50,785 bases of DNA, taken from contig CACDZF010000006.1 of NCBI GenBank assembly GCA_902557385.1, positions 1-50,785 on the forward strand, read 5' to 3'. Position 1 is the stretch's first letter. Every line of letters starts with the position of its first letter. This document shows positions 38,071-48,173 of the stretch, piece after piece. The position numbers and the translations under genes are program-made. Under the pieces are notes generated by a model, which saw only the letters and a list, made by a program, of their open reading frames with translations, had not been told where the DNA came from and did not search any database. Origin of the DNA: an uncultured Pelagibacteraceae bacterium (GTDB lineage Bacteria > Pseudomonadota > Alphaproteobacteria > Pelagibacterales > Pelagibacteraceae).

Positions 38071-39143
38071 TGAGTTTTAAGTGCGGGATAGTTGGATTGC
38101 CAAATGTAGGTAAATCAACATTGTTTAATGCACTGACAAATTCGAGTAAGGCACAAGCTGAAAATTTTCCATTTTGCACAATCGATCCTAACATAGGAAT
38201 TGTACCAGTTCCTGATTTTAGACTTGAAAAATTAACTAAAATTTCTAATTCAAAAAAAAAAATCAATACCACTATATCTTTCGTAGATATAGCAGGACTG
38301 GTCAAAGGAGCCTCAAAAGGCGAAGGTTTAGGTAATAAATTTTTATCTCATATTAGAGAAGTCGATGCAATAATTCATATGATTAGGTGTTTTGACTCAA
38401 ACGATATCCAAAATGTTAACCCAGATGTTAATCCTATTAGGGACCTAGAAATTATTGAGACAGAAATGATGTTGGCAGATTTAGATTCTATTCAAAAAAG
38501 ATTAGACAAAAAAAATAAAAAAAACATGGATAATGAACAGCTTAAAATATTAGAAATGGCTTTAGATTGTATAAATAATAATAAAAATATTGATTTTTTA
38601 AATAATAATTTTGATAAAAAAGCATTAAATCTTAGTGGTCTATTAGCAGTTAAACCAAAAATTTTTGTATGTAACGTTGATGAAAAAAGCATTGAAAAAG
38701 GTAATAAATATACAGAAACTTTTATTGACAAATTTGGAAGTAAAAACACGATTATTATTTCAGCTGATATTGAAAATCAAATAAACGAACTATCTGGCGA
38801 TGAAAAAAATAATTATATGAAAATGATTGGACTAAAAGAAACAGGTTTAAATATTCTAATTCAAAAAGGATATAAAATTCTAGAATTAGAAACTTACTTC
38901 ACGTCTGGACCTGAAGAGACTAGAGCTTGGACAATTCAAAAAAACTGTACTGCACCAAAGGCAGCGGGAGAAATACATACTGATTTTGAAAAAGGATTTA
39001 TAAGAGCAGAAACAGTTGCATATGATGATTTTGTTAATAATCAAGGCTGGCTTAATTCAAAAACAAATGGAAAAATGAGACTTGAAGGTAAAGATTATAT
39101 TGTTAAAGATGGCGATATATTAAACTTCAGATTCAATACGTGA
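38070..39143 (+). CDS. ychF: Ribosome-binding ATPase YchF
   Basis: A 357-residue Obg-family P-loop protein, unusual in preferring ATP. GLPNVGKST is the P-loop, DIAGLVKGASKGEGLG is switch II, a helical insertion follows, and the C-terminal TGS-like domain begins after TSGPEETRAWT. YchF binds ribosomes and is linked to stress responses. Its last 24 bp overlap the convergent cytochrome c1 gene. Confidence 0.97.
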   Translation: MSFKCGIVGLPNVGKSTLFNALTNSSKAQAENFPFCTIDPNIGIVPVPDFRLEKLTKISNSKKKINTTISFVDIAGLVKGASKGEGLGNKFLSHIREVDAIIHMIRCFDSNDIQNVNPDVNPIRDLEIIETEMMLADLDSIQKRLDKKNKKNMDNEQLKILEMALDCINNNKNIDFLNNNFDKKALNLSGLLAVKPKIFVCNVDEKSIEKGNKYTETFIDKFGSKNTIIISADIENQINELSGDEKNNYMKMIGLKETGLNILIQKGYKILELETYFTSGPEETRAWTIQKNCTAPKAAGEIHTDFEKGFIRAETVAYDDFVNNQGWLNSKTNGKMRLEGKDYIVKDGDILNFRFNT

Positions 39144-39902
39144 CCAAATTTTCTTCATACTGAAATATACTAGTATAGTAATAATAAATAAGTAAATAAG
39201 TGCTCTAAATCCAATTTTATGTCTTGCCTCTAAATGTGGTTCTGCAGACCAAGCCATGAATGTTACTACATCTTTTGCCATCTGTTCAGGGGTTGCTAAC
39301 GTTCCATCATTATAAGTAACTAGATCATCATAAAGTTGTTTTGGCATCTTAATTTTATTCCCATACATGTACTTGTTATAATAAACTCCATCATCTAATA
39401 TCATTCCTTCTGGAGGATCTTCATATCCTAGTAGAACAGAGTAAATATAGTCTGCACCTCCTGATCTCGCTTTTACTAGTACAGACATATCTGGAGGATA
39501 AGCACCTCCGTTAGAGACCTTCGCTTCCTCAATATTTGCATAGGGCAAAACAAATTTATCAGATAACTTTGCTGGCCTTGTAAACATCTCTCCATCACTA
39601 TTTGGGCCATCTTCTACTTCAAAATTTGATGCAATCGCTTTTGCCTGTTCTTGTGTAAACTCAGGTCCTCCTTCTTCTGCAAGATTTCTATAAGAAAGAT
39701 ATTTCATCGAATGACATGAAGCACAAACTTCAGTATAGACCTGATAACCTCTTTGTAATGATCCTCTATCAAACTTTCCGAAAAATCCTTTAAAGCTCCA
39801 ATCAATTGTTAACAGATCTGTCTTTTCACCTGCAGAGTATGCTTTAGTCAAAAATATTGATGACAAAAAAATTAAGAAAAATAATTTTATAATATTTTTC
39901 AT
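39120..39902 (-). CDS. petC: Cytochrome c1 of the bc1 complex
   Basis: A 260-residue haem protein passing electrons from the Rieske centre to cytochrome c. An N-terminal signal peptide (about residues 1-23) is followed by the haem attachment site CASCH at 60-64, the sixth-ligand methionine probably in PPDMSVLVKARSGG, and a C-terminal membrane anchor (IYLFIITILVYFSM). It is last in the petABC unit, 3 bp after cytochrome b. Confidence 0.96.
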   Translation of the reverse strand: MKNIIKLFFLIFLSSIFLTKAYSAGEKTDLLTIDWSFKGFFGKFDRGSLQRGYQVYTEVCASCHSMKYLSYRNLAEEGGPEFTQEQAKAIASNFEVEDGPNSDGEMFTRPAKLSDKFVLPYANIEEAKVSNGGAYPPDMSVLVKARSGGADYIYSVLLGYEDPPEGMILDDGVYYNKYMYGNKIKMPKQLYDDLVTYNDGTLATPEQMAKDVVTFMAWSAEPHLEARHKIGFRALIYLFIITILVYFSMKKIWSRIESEV

Positions 39903-39905
39903 AAC

Positions 39906-41162
39906 CTAGCCGAGCTCTCTTTTTTTGACCATTTGTGGATTTGGTGAGCCTCCTAAAACTGGTTCAGTGATGCTTAGAGGAACAGTTAATGTTTTTTCTC
40001 TTTTCCCTAAGAGTGGTAGAATAACTAAAAAATGAATAAAGTAATAAAAAGTTGCTACTCTAGCAATTAATAAATAAATTCCCTCTGCTGGCATAGCTCC
40101 CATATAGCCTAGAATTAATACATCTAAAACTAGTATCCAATAAAGCTGTTTATATATAGGTCTAAATATTGCTGATCTAATTTTTGATGTATCAAGCCAA
40201 GGAAGTATTACTAAAATAAAAATTGATGCGAACATTGCAATAACTCCCAATAATTTATCAGGTATAGATCGTAAAATTGCATAGAAAGGTAATAAGTACC
40301 ATTCAGGCACAATATGTGCTGGAGTAACTAGTGGGTTGGCTTCAATATAATTATCTGAATGTCCCAAAATATTTGGCGAATAAAAAACAAAAAAAGCAAA
40401 TACAATCAAAAATAATAATAAAGCAAATAAATCTTTAATCACTATATACGGGTGGAATGGAACTGTATCTTTAGAGGGTTTTTTTAAATCAATTCCGATT
40501 GGATTATTATTTCCTGGGACATGAAGTGCCCAAATATGTAATACAACTAAACCCAAAATCATAAATGGTAAAAGATAGTGTAAACTAAAAAATCTCGTCA
40601 AAGTTGGGTTATCTACGGAATATCCTCCCCATAACCAATTAGTTATGCCTTCGCCAAAAAATGGAACGGCACTAAATAAATTTGTTATTACTGTTGCTCC
40701 CCAAAAGCTCATTTGACCCCATGGAAGAACATAACCCATAAAAGCAGTCATCATCATTAATAAATAGATTATCATTCCTATAATCCATATGACTTCTCTA
40801 GGCGACTTGTAAGATCCATAGTACAAAGATCTAAATATGTGAATATAAACTGCTAAAAAAAACATTGATGCACCATTTGCGTGAACATATCTAATTAACC
40901 AACCATAGTTCACATCTCTCATTATATGTTCAACGCTATCAAAAGCTAAGTCAACGTGAGCTATATAATGCATTCCTAAAACTATTCCTGTAATTATTTG
41001 TGTCATCAAACAAAAAGTTAAGATGCCTCCAAATGTCCACCAATAATTTAAGTTTTTTGGTGTTGGGTATTCTTTTAAATGATCAGCTAAAGTTAATAAA
41101 GGCAATCTATCATTAAACCACTTGCCTAATTTAGACGATGGGACATAATTGTGATCACTCAT
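39906..41162 (-). CDS. petB: Cytochrome b of the bc1 complex
   Basis: A 418-residue integral membrane subunit binding two b haems and both quinone sites. The haem histidines fall in [12 protein letters not shown] with [10 protein letters not shown], and in [10 protein letters not shown] with [16 protein letters not shown] of the quinol-oxidation site is intact. The length indicates the full eight-helix mitochondrial-type subunit rather than the split b6f form. It lies 10 bp after the Rieske gene. Confidence 0.97.
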   Translation of the reverse strand: MSDHNYVPSSKLGKWFNDRLPLLTLADHLKEYPTPKNLNYWWTFGGILTFCLMTQIITGIVLGMHYIAHVDLAFDSVEHIMRDVNYGWLIRYVHANGASMFFLAVYIHIFRSLYYGSYKSPREVIWIIGMIIYLLMMMTAFMGYVLPWGQMSFWGATVITNLFSAVPFFGEGITNWLWGGYSVDNPTLTRFFSLHYLLPFMILGLVVLHIWALHVPGNNNPIGIDLKKPSKDTVPFHPYIVIKDLFALLLFLIVFAFFVFYSPNILGHSDNYIEANPLVTPAHIVPEWYLLPFYAILRSIPDKLLGVIAMFASIFILVILPWLDTSKIRSAIFRPIYKQLYWILVLDVLILGYMGAMPAEGIYLLIARVATFYYFIHFLVILPLLGKREKTLTVPLSITEPVLGGSPNPQMVKKRELG

Positions 41163-41172
41163 ATTTTATTTT

Positions 41173-41685
41173 CTAACCAATCTTAATTGTGTTGCTATTA
41201 ACAAATTCATATTTAGGAATTTCCATGTTTGTTGGGGCTGGACCTTTTCTTATTCTGCCCGATGTATCATAGTGAGATCCATGACAAGGACAAAACCATC
41301 CATTGTATTCCCCTTTGTCTCCCAGAGGAACACATCCAAGGTGTGTACATATTCCTAACATAACAAGCCATTCTGGATTTTTTGCTCTATCTTCGTCTTT
41401 TTCTGGATGTGGAAGATCTTTAATATTGACATTTCTTGCCTCAGCTATTTCCTCTTCAGTTCGCCTTTTAATAAATACAGGTTTTCCTCTCCACAATACT
41501 GTAATTGACTTGCCTGGCTCCAATGAACTAACGTCAACTTCTGTACTAGCTAGAGCTTTTACTGATCTGTCTGGATTCATCTGGTCTACAAGAGGCCAAA
41601 CTACTGCTCCAACTCCTACTGCACCAAGAGCATAAGAAGCTGTAAAAATGAAATCTCTTCTTTGAACTTTTTTCTTTTCAGACAT
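41173..41685 (-). CDS. petA: Ubiquinol-cytochrome c reductase Rieske iron-sulfur subunit
   Basis: A 170-residue Rieske protein. The [2Fe-2S] ligands lie in CTHLGC (C113, H115, with C118) and CPCHGSHYD (C132, H135, with C134), the two extra cysteines forming the usual disulfide. The N-terminus has twin arginines (QRRDFIF) before the membrane anchor, as expected for Tat insertion. It is first in the minus-strand petABC unit and is divergent from trmL with 75 bp between starts. Confidence 0.97.
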   Translation of the reverse strand: MSEKKKVQRRDFIFTASYALGAVGVGAVVWPLVDQMNPDRSVKALASTEVDVSSLEPGKSITVLWRGKPVFIKRRTEEEIAEARNVNIKDLPHPEKDEDRAKNPEWLVMLGICTHLGCVPLGDKGEYNGWFCPCHGSHYDTSGRIRKGPAPTNMEIPKYEFVNSNTIKIG

Positions 41686-41760
41686 TTATAATTTTTTTAT
41701 TTATTTTTATCTAATATATGTTTTCATATAATATAAAAATGAATTTTTTCTACAGAAACA

Positions 41761-42243
41761 ATGACACACAAAAATAGCCATTTAAGGCCTAAAATAGCAT
41801 TATACGAACCGGATATACCTCAAAATACAGCAGCTATTATTAGAACTTGTGCGTGTCTAGGTGCTGATCTTGAAATCATTGAACCATGTGGATTTCTATT
41901 GAGTGACAAAAGGTTTAAGAGAGTAGTGATGGACTATATCGACGAAAAAATGATAAAATTTTATTCTGGGGTTGACGAATTTTTAAAAGCTAAATCTAAA
42001 GAAAGGATTATTTTATTGACTACAAAAGCATCTAAATCGTACAATTCTTTCAAATTCAAAATAAATGATACACTTTTATTTGGCCGAGAAAGTGCTGGGG
42101 TGCCAAAAAAGATTCATGAAATAATTAAGAATAAACTTAAAATACCAATGATGAAGAAAAAAAGATCTTTAAATATAGCCTCATCCGTTGCTATAGTTTT
42201 AGCTGAAAATTTAAGACAAAATAAATTCATAAATCATGGATAA
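41761..42243 (+). CDS. trmL: tRNA (cytidine/uridine-34 2'-O)-methyltransferase TrmL
   Basis: A 160-residue SPOUT methyltransferase acting on the wobble base of leucine tRNAs. PDIPQNTAAIIRTCACLGA at the start, LLFGRESAGVP in the middle and SLNIASSVAIVLAE at the end are the three family motifs that make the trefoil-knot SAM site. The size is normal for a minimal TrmL. It overlaps hemF by 8 nt. Confidence 0.93.
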   Translation: MTHKNSHLRPKIALYEPDIPQNTAAIIRTCACLGADLEIIEPCGFLLSDKRFKRVVMDYIDEKMIKFYSGVDEFLKAKSKERIILLTTKASKSYNSFKFKINDTLLFGRESAGVPKKIHEIIKNKLKIPMMKKKRSLNIASSVAIVLAENLRQNKFINHG

Positions 42244-43063
42244 AGAAGTTAAAAAAAAAATCGCTAAGAATTGGTTTAAAATACTTCAAAATATCATTTG
42301 TTTTGAGATTGAACGATTAGAAAATTCATCAGCGAAATTTATATCTAGAAAGTGGGAAAAGAATCCAAAAAAAAATGAAGGTGGTGGTGAGTATAGAATC
42401 CTAAAAAATGGAAAAATATTTGAAAAAGTTGGAGTAAATTTTTCAGAAGTGAATGGTAAGTTTTCTAAAGATATAAGAAAAAAAATACCAGGAACAAAAA
42501 AAAATGGAAATTTTTGGGCTTCTGGAATATCGGTTGTAATGCATATGAAAAATCCCAATATACCTGCAATGCATTTTAATACTAGATATATTTATACTTC
42601 ATTTGGATGGTTTGGTGGAGGAATGGATGTAACTCCTTGCATAAAAGATTTGAAAGAAAAAAAATGGTTTCACAAGGAACTTAAAAAAACTTGTGATTTT
42701 CATAATAAAAATTACTACAAAAAATATAAAAAATGGTGCGACCAATATTTTTATTTACCTCATAGAAAAGAAATGAGAGGTATAGGTGGAATTTTTTTTG
42801 ATTATAAGAAGAAAAACTGGGAAAAAGATTTTGCATTTGTAAGAGATGTCGGAATAACTTTTAAAAATATTTTTAAAACAATTGTATCAAAGAAATACAA
42901 AAAAAAATGGAGCGTAAAGCAAAAGGAACTACAATATTTAAAAAGAGGCAGATATGTTGAGTTTAACTTAATATATGATAAAGGAACGAAATTTGGATTA
43001 CAAACAGGTGGGAATACTGAAGCAATTTTAATGTCATTGCCTCCTTTAGCAAAATGGAAATGA
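42236..43063 (+). CDS. hemF: Oxygen-dependent coproporphyrinogen III oxidase HemF
   Basis: A 275-residue enzyme that converts coproporphyrinogen III to protoporphyrinogen IX with oxygen in haem synthesis. [35 protein letters not shown] and [15 protein letters not shown] are strongly conserved in HemF, including the active-site histidines. Its use fits an aerobic lifestyle and the nearby cytochrome genes. greA starts 1 bp after it. Confidence 0.96.
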   Translation: MDKEVKKKIAKNWFKILQNIICFEIERLENSSAKFISRKWEKNPKKNEGGGEYRILKNGKIFEKVGVNFSEVNGKFSKDIRKKIPGTKKNGNFWASGISVVMHMKNPNIPAMHFNTRYIYTSFGWFGGGMDVTPCIKDLKEKKWFHKELKKTCDFHNKNYYKKYKKWCDQYFYLPHRKEMRGIGGIFFDYKKKNWEKDFAFVRDVGITFKNIFKTIVSKKYKKKWSVKQKELQYLKRGRYVEFNLIYDKGTKFGLQTGGNTEAILMSLPPLAKWK

Positions 43064-43064
43064 T

Positions 43065-43541
43065 ATGGATAAAGAACCAATTACAGTTCAAGGTCTTGAA
43101 AAATTAAAAGAAGAATTAGTTTTTTTAAAAGAAAAAAAAAGACCAGAAATAGTTTCTGCTATAGCTGAAGCAAGATCACATGGTGATCTCAAAGAAAATG
43201 CAGAGTATCACGCTGCAAAAGAACAACAATCACACAATGAAGGAAGAATAGAACAAATTAATGATGTTATAGCAAGAGCAAACGTAATTGATGTAACTAA
43301 AATGAACAATGATGGGAAAATTATTTTTGGTTCAACTGTTTTTTTAGAAAATTTAGATAATGGTGAAAAAATTGAATATAAAATTGTTGGTAAGGATGAA
43401 GCTGACTTAAAAAATAAACTTATTTATTTTCAATCGCCAGTAGGCAAAGGATTAATAGGTAAAAATAAAAATGATTTAGTAGAAATAAAAACACCAGCCG
43501 GAGTCAAAAATTTTGAAATAAAAGATGTTAAATATATTTAG
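43065..43541 (+). CDS. greA: Transcription elongation factor GreA
   Basis: A 158-residue factor that rescues backtracked RNA polymerase by stimulating RNA cleavage. The coiled-coil tip that enters the polymerase channel contains [16 protein letters not shown] with the acidic pair, and the C-terminal FKBP-like domain ends with [10 protein letters not shown] and GVKNFEI. The length is normal. Its stop codon overlaps that of the convergent pcnB-type gene. Confidence 0.97.
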   Translation: MDKEPITVQGLEKLKEELVFLKEKKRPEIVSAIAEARSHGDLKENAEYHAAKEQQSHNEGRIEQINDVIARANVIDVTKMNNDGKIIFGSTVFLENLDNGEKIEYKIVGKDEADLKNKLIYFQSPVGKGLIGKNKNDLVEIKTPAGVKNFEIKDVKYI

Positions 43542-44809
43542 GTACTTATAATTTTTTCAACTTCTTTCTCTGTAATTCTAAAATCATTATCAACCCACTT
43601 GTTTTCAATTTGCTTTAATTTCAATCCTAACTCTTTACCTTCTGGAATATTATATTTTGTCATTAAAGTAGCTGCTTTCAAAGGCAATGTGGGTACCTTT
43701 TTATCTTTAAAAAAATTTAAAAAGTTTTCTAATTTTTTATCAACTTTTTTTGATTTAAAAATATGAAAATTAATCAAATCTAACAAGGAGTCTTTTCCAT
43801 TAAAATATAAAATTTTCCATAGATTTTTAGTATTAAATTTTTCATTATTTTTATTTTTTAAATATTCGTTTAAAAATAAAATTCTTTTTTGATCTTTTTT
43901 AGAAATATTAAACTTATAAATAAAATAATCTGCATTATCTGTTCCATCTGCTATCAAAAGAGAAATCAAAAAAATGAAATCTATATTTTTTATGTTGTCC
44001 TTTGCATATTTATGCAAATTTTTAAGTAAATGAATATTTTTAAATTGTGGAAATATTAAAATAATTATCTCGCAACAAAATTCATCTTCATTTAATTTTA
44101 AAAATCCATCTGAATTAAATAATTTTTTAAACTCATCAAGCAATCTTTCAGATGAAATTTTAGAAACTCCCTCAAGGTTCTTTTTTATAATCTTGGTAAT
44201 ATCTCTGTTGTGGTCATGTTTGCTATAATTTAAAAAAAACCTGATATAGCGTAAAATTCTTAGATAATCTTCTTTTATTCTTTTTTCTGCATCTCCGATA
44301 AAACTTATTTTTCCATCTTCAAGATCTTTCTTTCCATTAAAAGGATCAAATATGTTGCCTTCCAAATCTGAATAAATTGAATTTATTGAAAAATCTCTTC
44401 TTGATGCGTCTTCTTTCCAGTCATTAGTGAAAATAACATCTGCATGTCTTCCGTCAGTTTTTAAATCTTTCCTTAAGGAAGTAATTTCGAATTTATAATC
44501 ATTAATAATTGCTGTAATAGTTCCATGCTCTAACCCAGTTTCATAAAATTTAATATTTTTTTTCTTACAAACTTGCATTATTTGGTCGGGATTTAAGTTT
44601 GTCGCAAGATCAATATCATTAACCTTCTCATTTTTTAGAATCTTTCTTACACAACCTCCCACGTACCTGATTTCACTTTCGTCTGAATAGCTTTCCACAG
44701 CTCTAAAAAGTAATTCTATCCCAGTTTTTTTTCTTAATTCTTGAAATTCTACATTTAGATTTCCTAGATTTTTAGATCGTAAAAAAATTTTATTTAAAAT
44801 TTCTATCAT
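43538..44809 (-). CDS. CCA-adding tRNA nucleotidyltransferase / poly(A) polymerase family protein
   Basis: A 423-residue class II nucleotidyltransferase. VGGCVRKIL and DIDLATN provide the template-free catalytic site with its two aspartates, ETGLEHGT and ITSLRKD follow, then RRDFSINSI; the helical C-terminal half is divergent. It could repair or complete tRNA CCA ends, or act as poly(A) polymerase; alphaproteobacterial members usually are called CCA enzymes. All three tRNAs here already encode CCA. Its ATG lies only 3 nt after the CCA of tRNA-Gln on the same strand, with no ribosome-binding site in between. Confidence 0.9.
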   Translation of the reverse strand: MIEILNKIFLRSKNLGNLNVEFQELRKKTGIELLFRAVESYSDESEIRYVGGCVRKILKNEKVNDIDLATNLNPDQIMQVCKKKNIKFYETGLEHGTITAIINDYKFEITSLRKDLKTDGRHADVIFTNDWKEDASRRDFSINSIYSDLEGNIFDPFNGKKDLEDGKISFIGDAEKRIKEDYLRILRYIRFFLNYSKHDHNRDITKIIKKNLEGVSKISSERLLDEFKKLFNSDGFLKLNEDEFCCEIIILIFPQFKNIHLLKNLHKYAKDNIKNIDFIFLISLLIADGTDNADYFIYKFNISKKDQKRILFLNEYLKNKNNEKFNTKNLWKILYFNGKDSLLDLINFHIFKSKKVDKKLENFLNFFKDKKVPTLPLKAATLMTKYNIPEGKELGLKLKQIENKWVDNDFRITEKEVEKIIST

Positions 44810-44812
44810 ATT

Positions 44813-44887
44813 TGGCTGGGGCGCTAGGATTCGAACCTAGGAATGGCGGTACCAAAAACCGCTGCCTTACCACTTGGCTACGCCCCA
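44813..44887 (-). tRNA. tRNA-Gln(TTG)
   Basis: The minus strand begins TGGGGCGTAGCCAAG and folds into a standard cloverleaf with anticodon stem GCGGT/ACCGC, loop TTTTGGT (anticodon TTG), canonical T-loop TTCGAAT, discriminator G and encoded CCA. The weak U1-A72 first pair is typical of tRNA-Gln. It lies between ispE upstream (32 bp) and the CCA-adding enzyme gene downstream (3 bp). Confidence 0.97.
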
Positions 44888-44919
44888 AAATTAAATTCAT
44901 ATAACATAAAAAAAAAATT

Positions 44920-45768
44920 TTATACAGTTTTAGATACAATACACCAGTAATTTTTATATTTCTTTTTAAGCAATCCAAGTCCTTTTAAAGCTTTTTTTTT
45001 AGACTGATAATATGCAACTATGCATGATCCTGATCCTGTCATTCTAACACACATTGTATTAGGCAAACTAGATAAAAATAATTTTAGGTTTTTTAGTTTA
45101 GGATTTAATTTAAATGCAGCTTTTTCCAAATCATTATTTGAATTGATTATATTATTTATAGAGAAAAGACTTACTTTAGGATTGTTATACTTAGGTTTAG
45201 TTTGTTCCTTTGTTTTTGAATAAATAATTTTTGTAGAACAGCCAAAATTAGGCTTTACGATCAAAGCATATAGCCCGAGTTTTTTTTCTTTTACAGTCAA
45301 TTTACCTGTTTTTGATAAAATAGTATTTTTTAAGTTCATGCCTAGAGGAACATCCGAACCGATAGTTTTCATAATATTATTTAAATCTTTTTTATCCAGA
45401 TTTATAATTTTTTTTTTTAAAAAAAATTTTATAATACTTGAAGCATTCATAGAGCCTCCTCCCATGCCAGATTTTTGGGGAATATTTTTTATTATTTTAA
45501 TTTCAAATTTTTTACCTTTTAGAATCTTTTTTTTATCAAGTAAATTTAGTAAATTATTAACAGTATTTTTTTGAGTTATATTTTTTGAAAAATCTCCAAG
45601 AAACTTTAATTTATGTTCTAAAGCTTGGATTTCCCTAATGTATATTGCGTCATAGAAATTTACAAATGTTATCAAGCTTTCAATGATATGAAGTTTTTTT
45701 GGTATTTTTTTTATTACATGTAAAGAAAGATTTAATTTTGCGTGTGATTTAATTTTACTAAATTGCAT
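44920..45768 (-). CDS. ispE: 4-diphosphocytidyl-2-C-methyl-D-erythritol kinase IspE
   Basis: A 282-residue GHMP kinase of the non-mevalonate isoprenoid pathway, which supplies ubiquinone and undecaprenyl carriers. The start SHAKLNLSLHVIKK, the ATP loop PQKSGMGGGSMNAS and the C-terminal MTGSGSCIVAYY are the three GHMP motifs. The usual GYH near residue 27 has become LHI, a small departure. It begins 3 bp after the TPR-protein gene ends, an order common in alphaproteobacteria. Confidence 0.93.
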   Translation of the reverse strand: MQFSKIKSHAKLNLSLHVIKKIPKKLHIIESLITFVNFYDAIYIREIQALEHKLKFLGDFSKNITQKNTVNNLLNLLDKKKILKGKKFEIKIIKNIPQKSGMGGGSMNASSIIKFFLKKKIINLDKKDLNNIMKTIGSDVPLGMNLKNTILSKTGKLTVKEKKLGLYALIVKPNFGCSTKIIYSKTKEQTKPKYNNPKVSLFSINNIINSNNDLEKAAFKLNPKLKNLKLFLSSLPNTMCVRMTGSGSCIVAYYQSKKKALKGLGLLKKKYKNYWCIVSKTV

Positions 45769-45771
45769 TTA

Positions 45772-47457
45772 TTATATTTTTTTTAATCCTTTCAAAATTT
45801 TAATATAAACTTTATCTTTCATCTCTTGCTCAGTATCATCTAAACTTAAAACATTTTTCCAAAAATATTGAGCTTCTATTTTCCTGTCTAGTTTCCACAA
45901 AATATCTCCATAGTGATCATTTACTATTGGATCGTCGGGCATAATTTGTATTGCTTTTTTTAATAACTTTTCAGCTTCAGAATAGTTTCCAGTAAGATAA
46001 TGGGCCCAACCTATCGAGTCTATAATAAAAGCGTCCTCTGGTTCTTGCTCATATGCTTTTTCAAGCATTTCCATTGCAACATCAATTTTATAATTTCTTT
46101 CTAACCATGAGTAAGCCAAATAATTTAATACATATGCGTCGTCTGGATCAATTTCTAAAGATTTTAAAAGATCCTCATCTGATTTAATGTAATTACCTAG
46201 TCTTTCAAATCCGCCCCCTCTTCTATAAAGAACGTCGGCATAAGTTATTGAGTTTTTATCTAGTCTCGATAAAAGTTTGTTATAATAACTAATAGCTTCT
46301 TCATAATTTTTAAATTGTTTAGATAAATTTGCCATATCAAAAAGAATTTTTTCCGATGGGTCTTTTATTTTTTCAAAATTTGACTTTAAATAATTTGAAG
46401 AATTTGCTGTTCCACTTTCTTTTAAAATAATTTGGGTATTTTTTTTTATTTTGTACCAATAATAAATCCCATCTTCCTCATTGAAATCTTTAATAATAAG
46501 CTTGCTTTGAGAATATTTACCATTTATGTAAAAATTTTCTGAAATTAATGTTAAATTAAATTTAAATTTTGGGTTTAAAAAGTTAGATATTTTTAAATAA
46601 AAATTTGATTTTTTATAGTTTTCTTCTGAAGAGTATAGACTTGCGATTAGATAAAAATATTCGCTTAAAATATCAGTTTCACTTTGACAAGAAAATATTG
46701 AACTAATTTTGCCAAATTGTTCTGTATCGATCCAATTTCTAGTTTGCAAAGTTAATAGATTGCTATTTATTACGTCTATACTATTTGTAATATCTTTAGC
46801 TTTATTGAATTTACTCTCTGAAATCAAATAATTTACATAAAAAAATATGTATCTTGAATAATCTAGTTGGGTTTTATTAAGTAAATTTTTAAAGTAGGTA
46901 TCTGATTTATTTTCTTTTAAATAACAGCTTTGAAAAACTAAATTTATAAATCCTAGATCACCAAGCTCGTTTTTTCTTGAATTTTTTTTTTTATTTACAA
47001 ACACATAAAAAAAATCTTCTAAAGACTGAATTATAACTTCTTCAAAAGATCCATCTTTTTTATAGTTTATTAATTTTTTTAAATATTTTTGACTGTTGCT
47101 AAGATCTTCTTTTTTAATTGCATCTAAAAAAAGTATCAAATAGGCTTCAAAAAAATTTAAATTGTTTCTATTAGATGCAAATTTCAGTTGATGTGAGGCT
47201 TTTTTAATTTTTCCATCTTGTACAAGAGAATTTATATATTTTTTCAGATATGGCTCGTGTGAATAAATTAAAGATTTAGAAGAATTAAAAAATTTTAGAG
47301 ATTCTTTGTTTTGTTGATTTTCGTACGATACAAGTGCTGAAAAATAGCTAGATAAATTTTTTGTTTTAAAATCGTTATTATTTGAAATTTTGGAGTATAC
47401 TGGGTTAATATTTAAAAATAATAATAAAAGAAATGTTCTATAAATTTTAGTAAACAT
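45772..47457 (-). CDS. Secreted TPR-repeat protein
   Basis: A 561-residue protein with an N-terminal signal peptide (about residues 1-22) and no further membrane segment. The C-terminal 200 residues hold at least four tetratricopeptide repeats, for example around NYKIDVAMEMLEKAYEQEP and NYSEAEKLLKKAIQIMP. The middle is divergent helical repeat. Such proteins lie next to ispE in many alphaproteobacteria; the function is unknown, probably a periplasmic scaffold. Its start is 11 bp from the divergent glycosylase gene. Confidence 0.85.
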   Translation of the reverse strand: MFTKIYRTFLLLLFLNINPVYSKISNNNDFKTKNLSSYFSALVSYENQQNKESLKFFNSSKSLIYSHEPYLKKYINSLVQDGKIKKASHQLKFASNRNNLNFFEAYLILFLDAIKKEDLSNSQKYLKKLINYKKDGSFEEVIIQSLEDFFYVFVNKKKNSRKNELGDLGFINLVFQSCYLKENKSDTYFKNLLNKTQLDYSRYIFFYVNYLISESKFNKAKDITNSIDVINSNLLTLQTRNWIDTEQFGKISSIFSCQSETDILSEYFYLIASLYSSEENYKKSNFYLKISNFLNPKFKFNLTLISENFYINGKYSQSKLIIKDFNEEDGIYYWYKIKKNTQIILKESGTANSSNYLKSNFEKIKDPSEKILFDMANLSKQFKNYEEAISYYNKLLSRLDKNSITYADVLYRRGGGFERLGNYIKSDEDLLKSLEIDPDDAYVLNYLAYSWLERNYKIDVAMEMLEKAYEQEPEDAFIIDSIGWAHYLTGNYSEAEKLLKKAIQIMPDDPIVNDHYGDILWKLDRKIEAQYFWKNVLSLDDTEQEMKDKVYIKILKGLKKI

Positions 47458-47468
47458 AAATATATTTT

Positions 47469-48173
47469 ATGAGTAAAAAAATATTAAATCAAAATGACAT
47501 AATCAACACTGAAATAATTAATTCTTATGATTTAGATTGTGTTTTTGACAATAATCCTATTAATAGGGTAAAAAACGAACCTTTGACTCTAAATAAAGCT
47601 GAAGAATTAATTAAGCTCAAAGAGAGAGTTCAAAATATTGAAAATTGCGAATTAAAAAATCATGGATCAAAAATAGTATTTGCTGATGGTAATAATGATA
47701 GCCCTATAATGATTGTTGGAGAAGGGCCTGGTCAAAAAGAAGATGAGCTAGGAAAACCTTTTGTTGGTGATGCAGGAGTGTTGTTAAATAAGATGCTTAA
47801 GGCTATAAATATTAATAGAGAAAATGTTTATATAACGAATGTTGTAAACTTTAGACCTCCCAATAATAGAAAGCCAGAATCTAGTGAAATTATCAAATAC
47901 TCCAATTTTTTAAGAGATCATATTTCAATAATTGATCCAAAAATATTAGTTCTTATGGGAAGTACTGCCATGGAATCATTGCTTGGATCAAAGATTAAAA
48001 TTTCAAAAGAAAGAGGTATTTGGAAGGAAGTAATTATTAAAAATAAAACTTACCTTACAATGATAACTTTTCATCCTGCATATTTGTTGAGACAAGCAGA
48101 TCAAAAAAAATATTCTTGGGAAGATCTAAAAAAAATTAAAAAAAAAATAGACGAATTAGGTATTAGTTTTTAA
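47469..48173 (+). CDS. Uracil-DNA glycosylase, family 4-like
   Basis: A 234-residue protein with the family 4 pattern: VGEGPGQKEDELGKPFVG (about 83-100), NVVNFRPPNNRKP, and the C-terminal TFHPAYLLRQ that holds the catalytic-site histidine. These enzymes remove uracil from DNA. Of the four cysteines that normally bind a [4Fe-4S] cluster only C60 remains; I57, N127 or F128, and Y144 stand in the other places, so the cluster is probably absent. The 50-residue N-terminal extension is of unknown role. rnhB begins at its stop codon. Confidence 0.88.
   Translation: MSKKILNQNDIINTEIINSYDLDCVFDNNPINRVKNEPLTLNKAEELIKLKERVQNIENCELKNHGSKIVFADGNNDSPIMIVGEGPGQKEDELGKPFVGDAGVLLNKMLKAININRENVYITNVVNFRPPNNRKPESSEIIKYSNFLRDHISIIDPKILVLMGSTAMESLLGSKIKISKERGIWKEVIIKNKTYLTMITFHPAYLLRQADQKKYSWEDLKKIKKKIDELGISF

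Noticed and set aside
44790-44978. Minus-strand open frame of 62 codons
   Set aside because: It spans tRNA-Gln and the 3' end of ispE in another frame, so it is not a protein gene.
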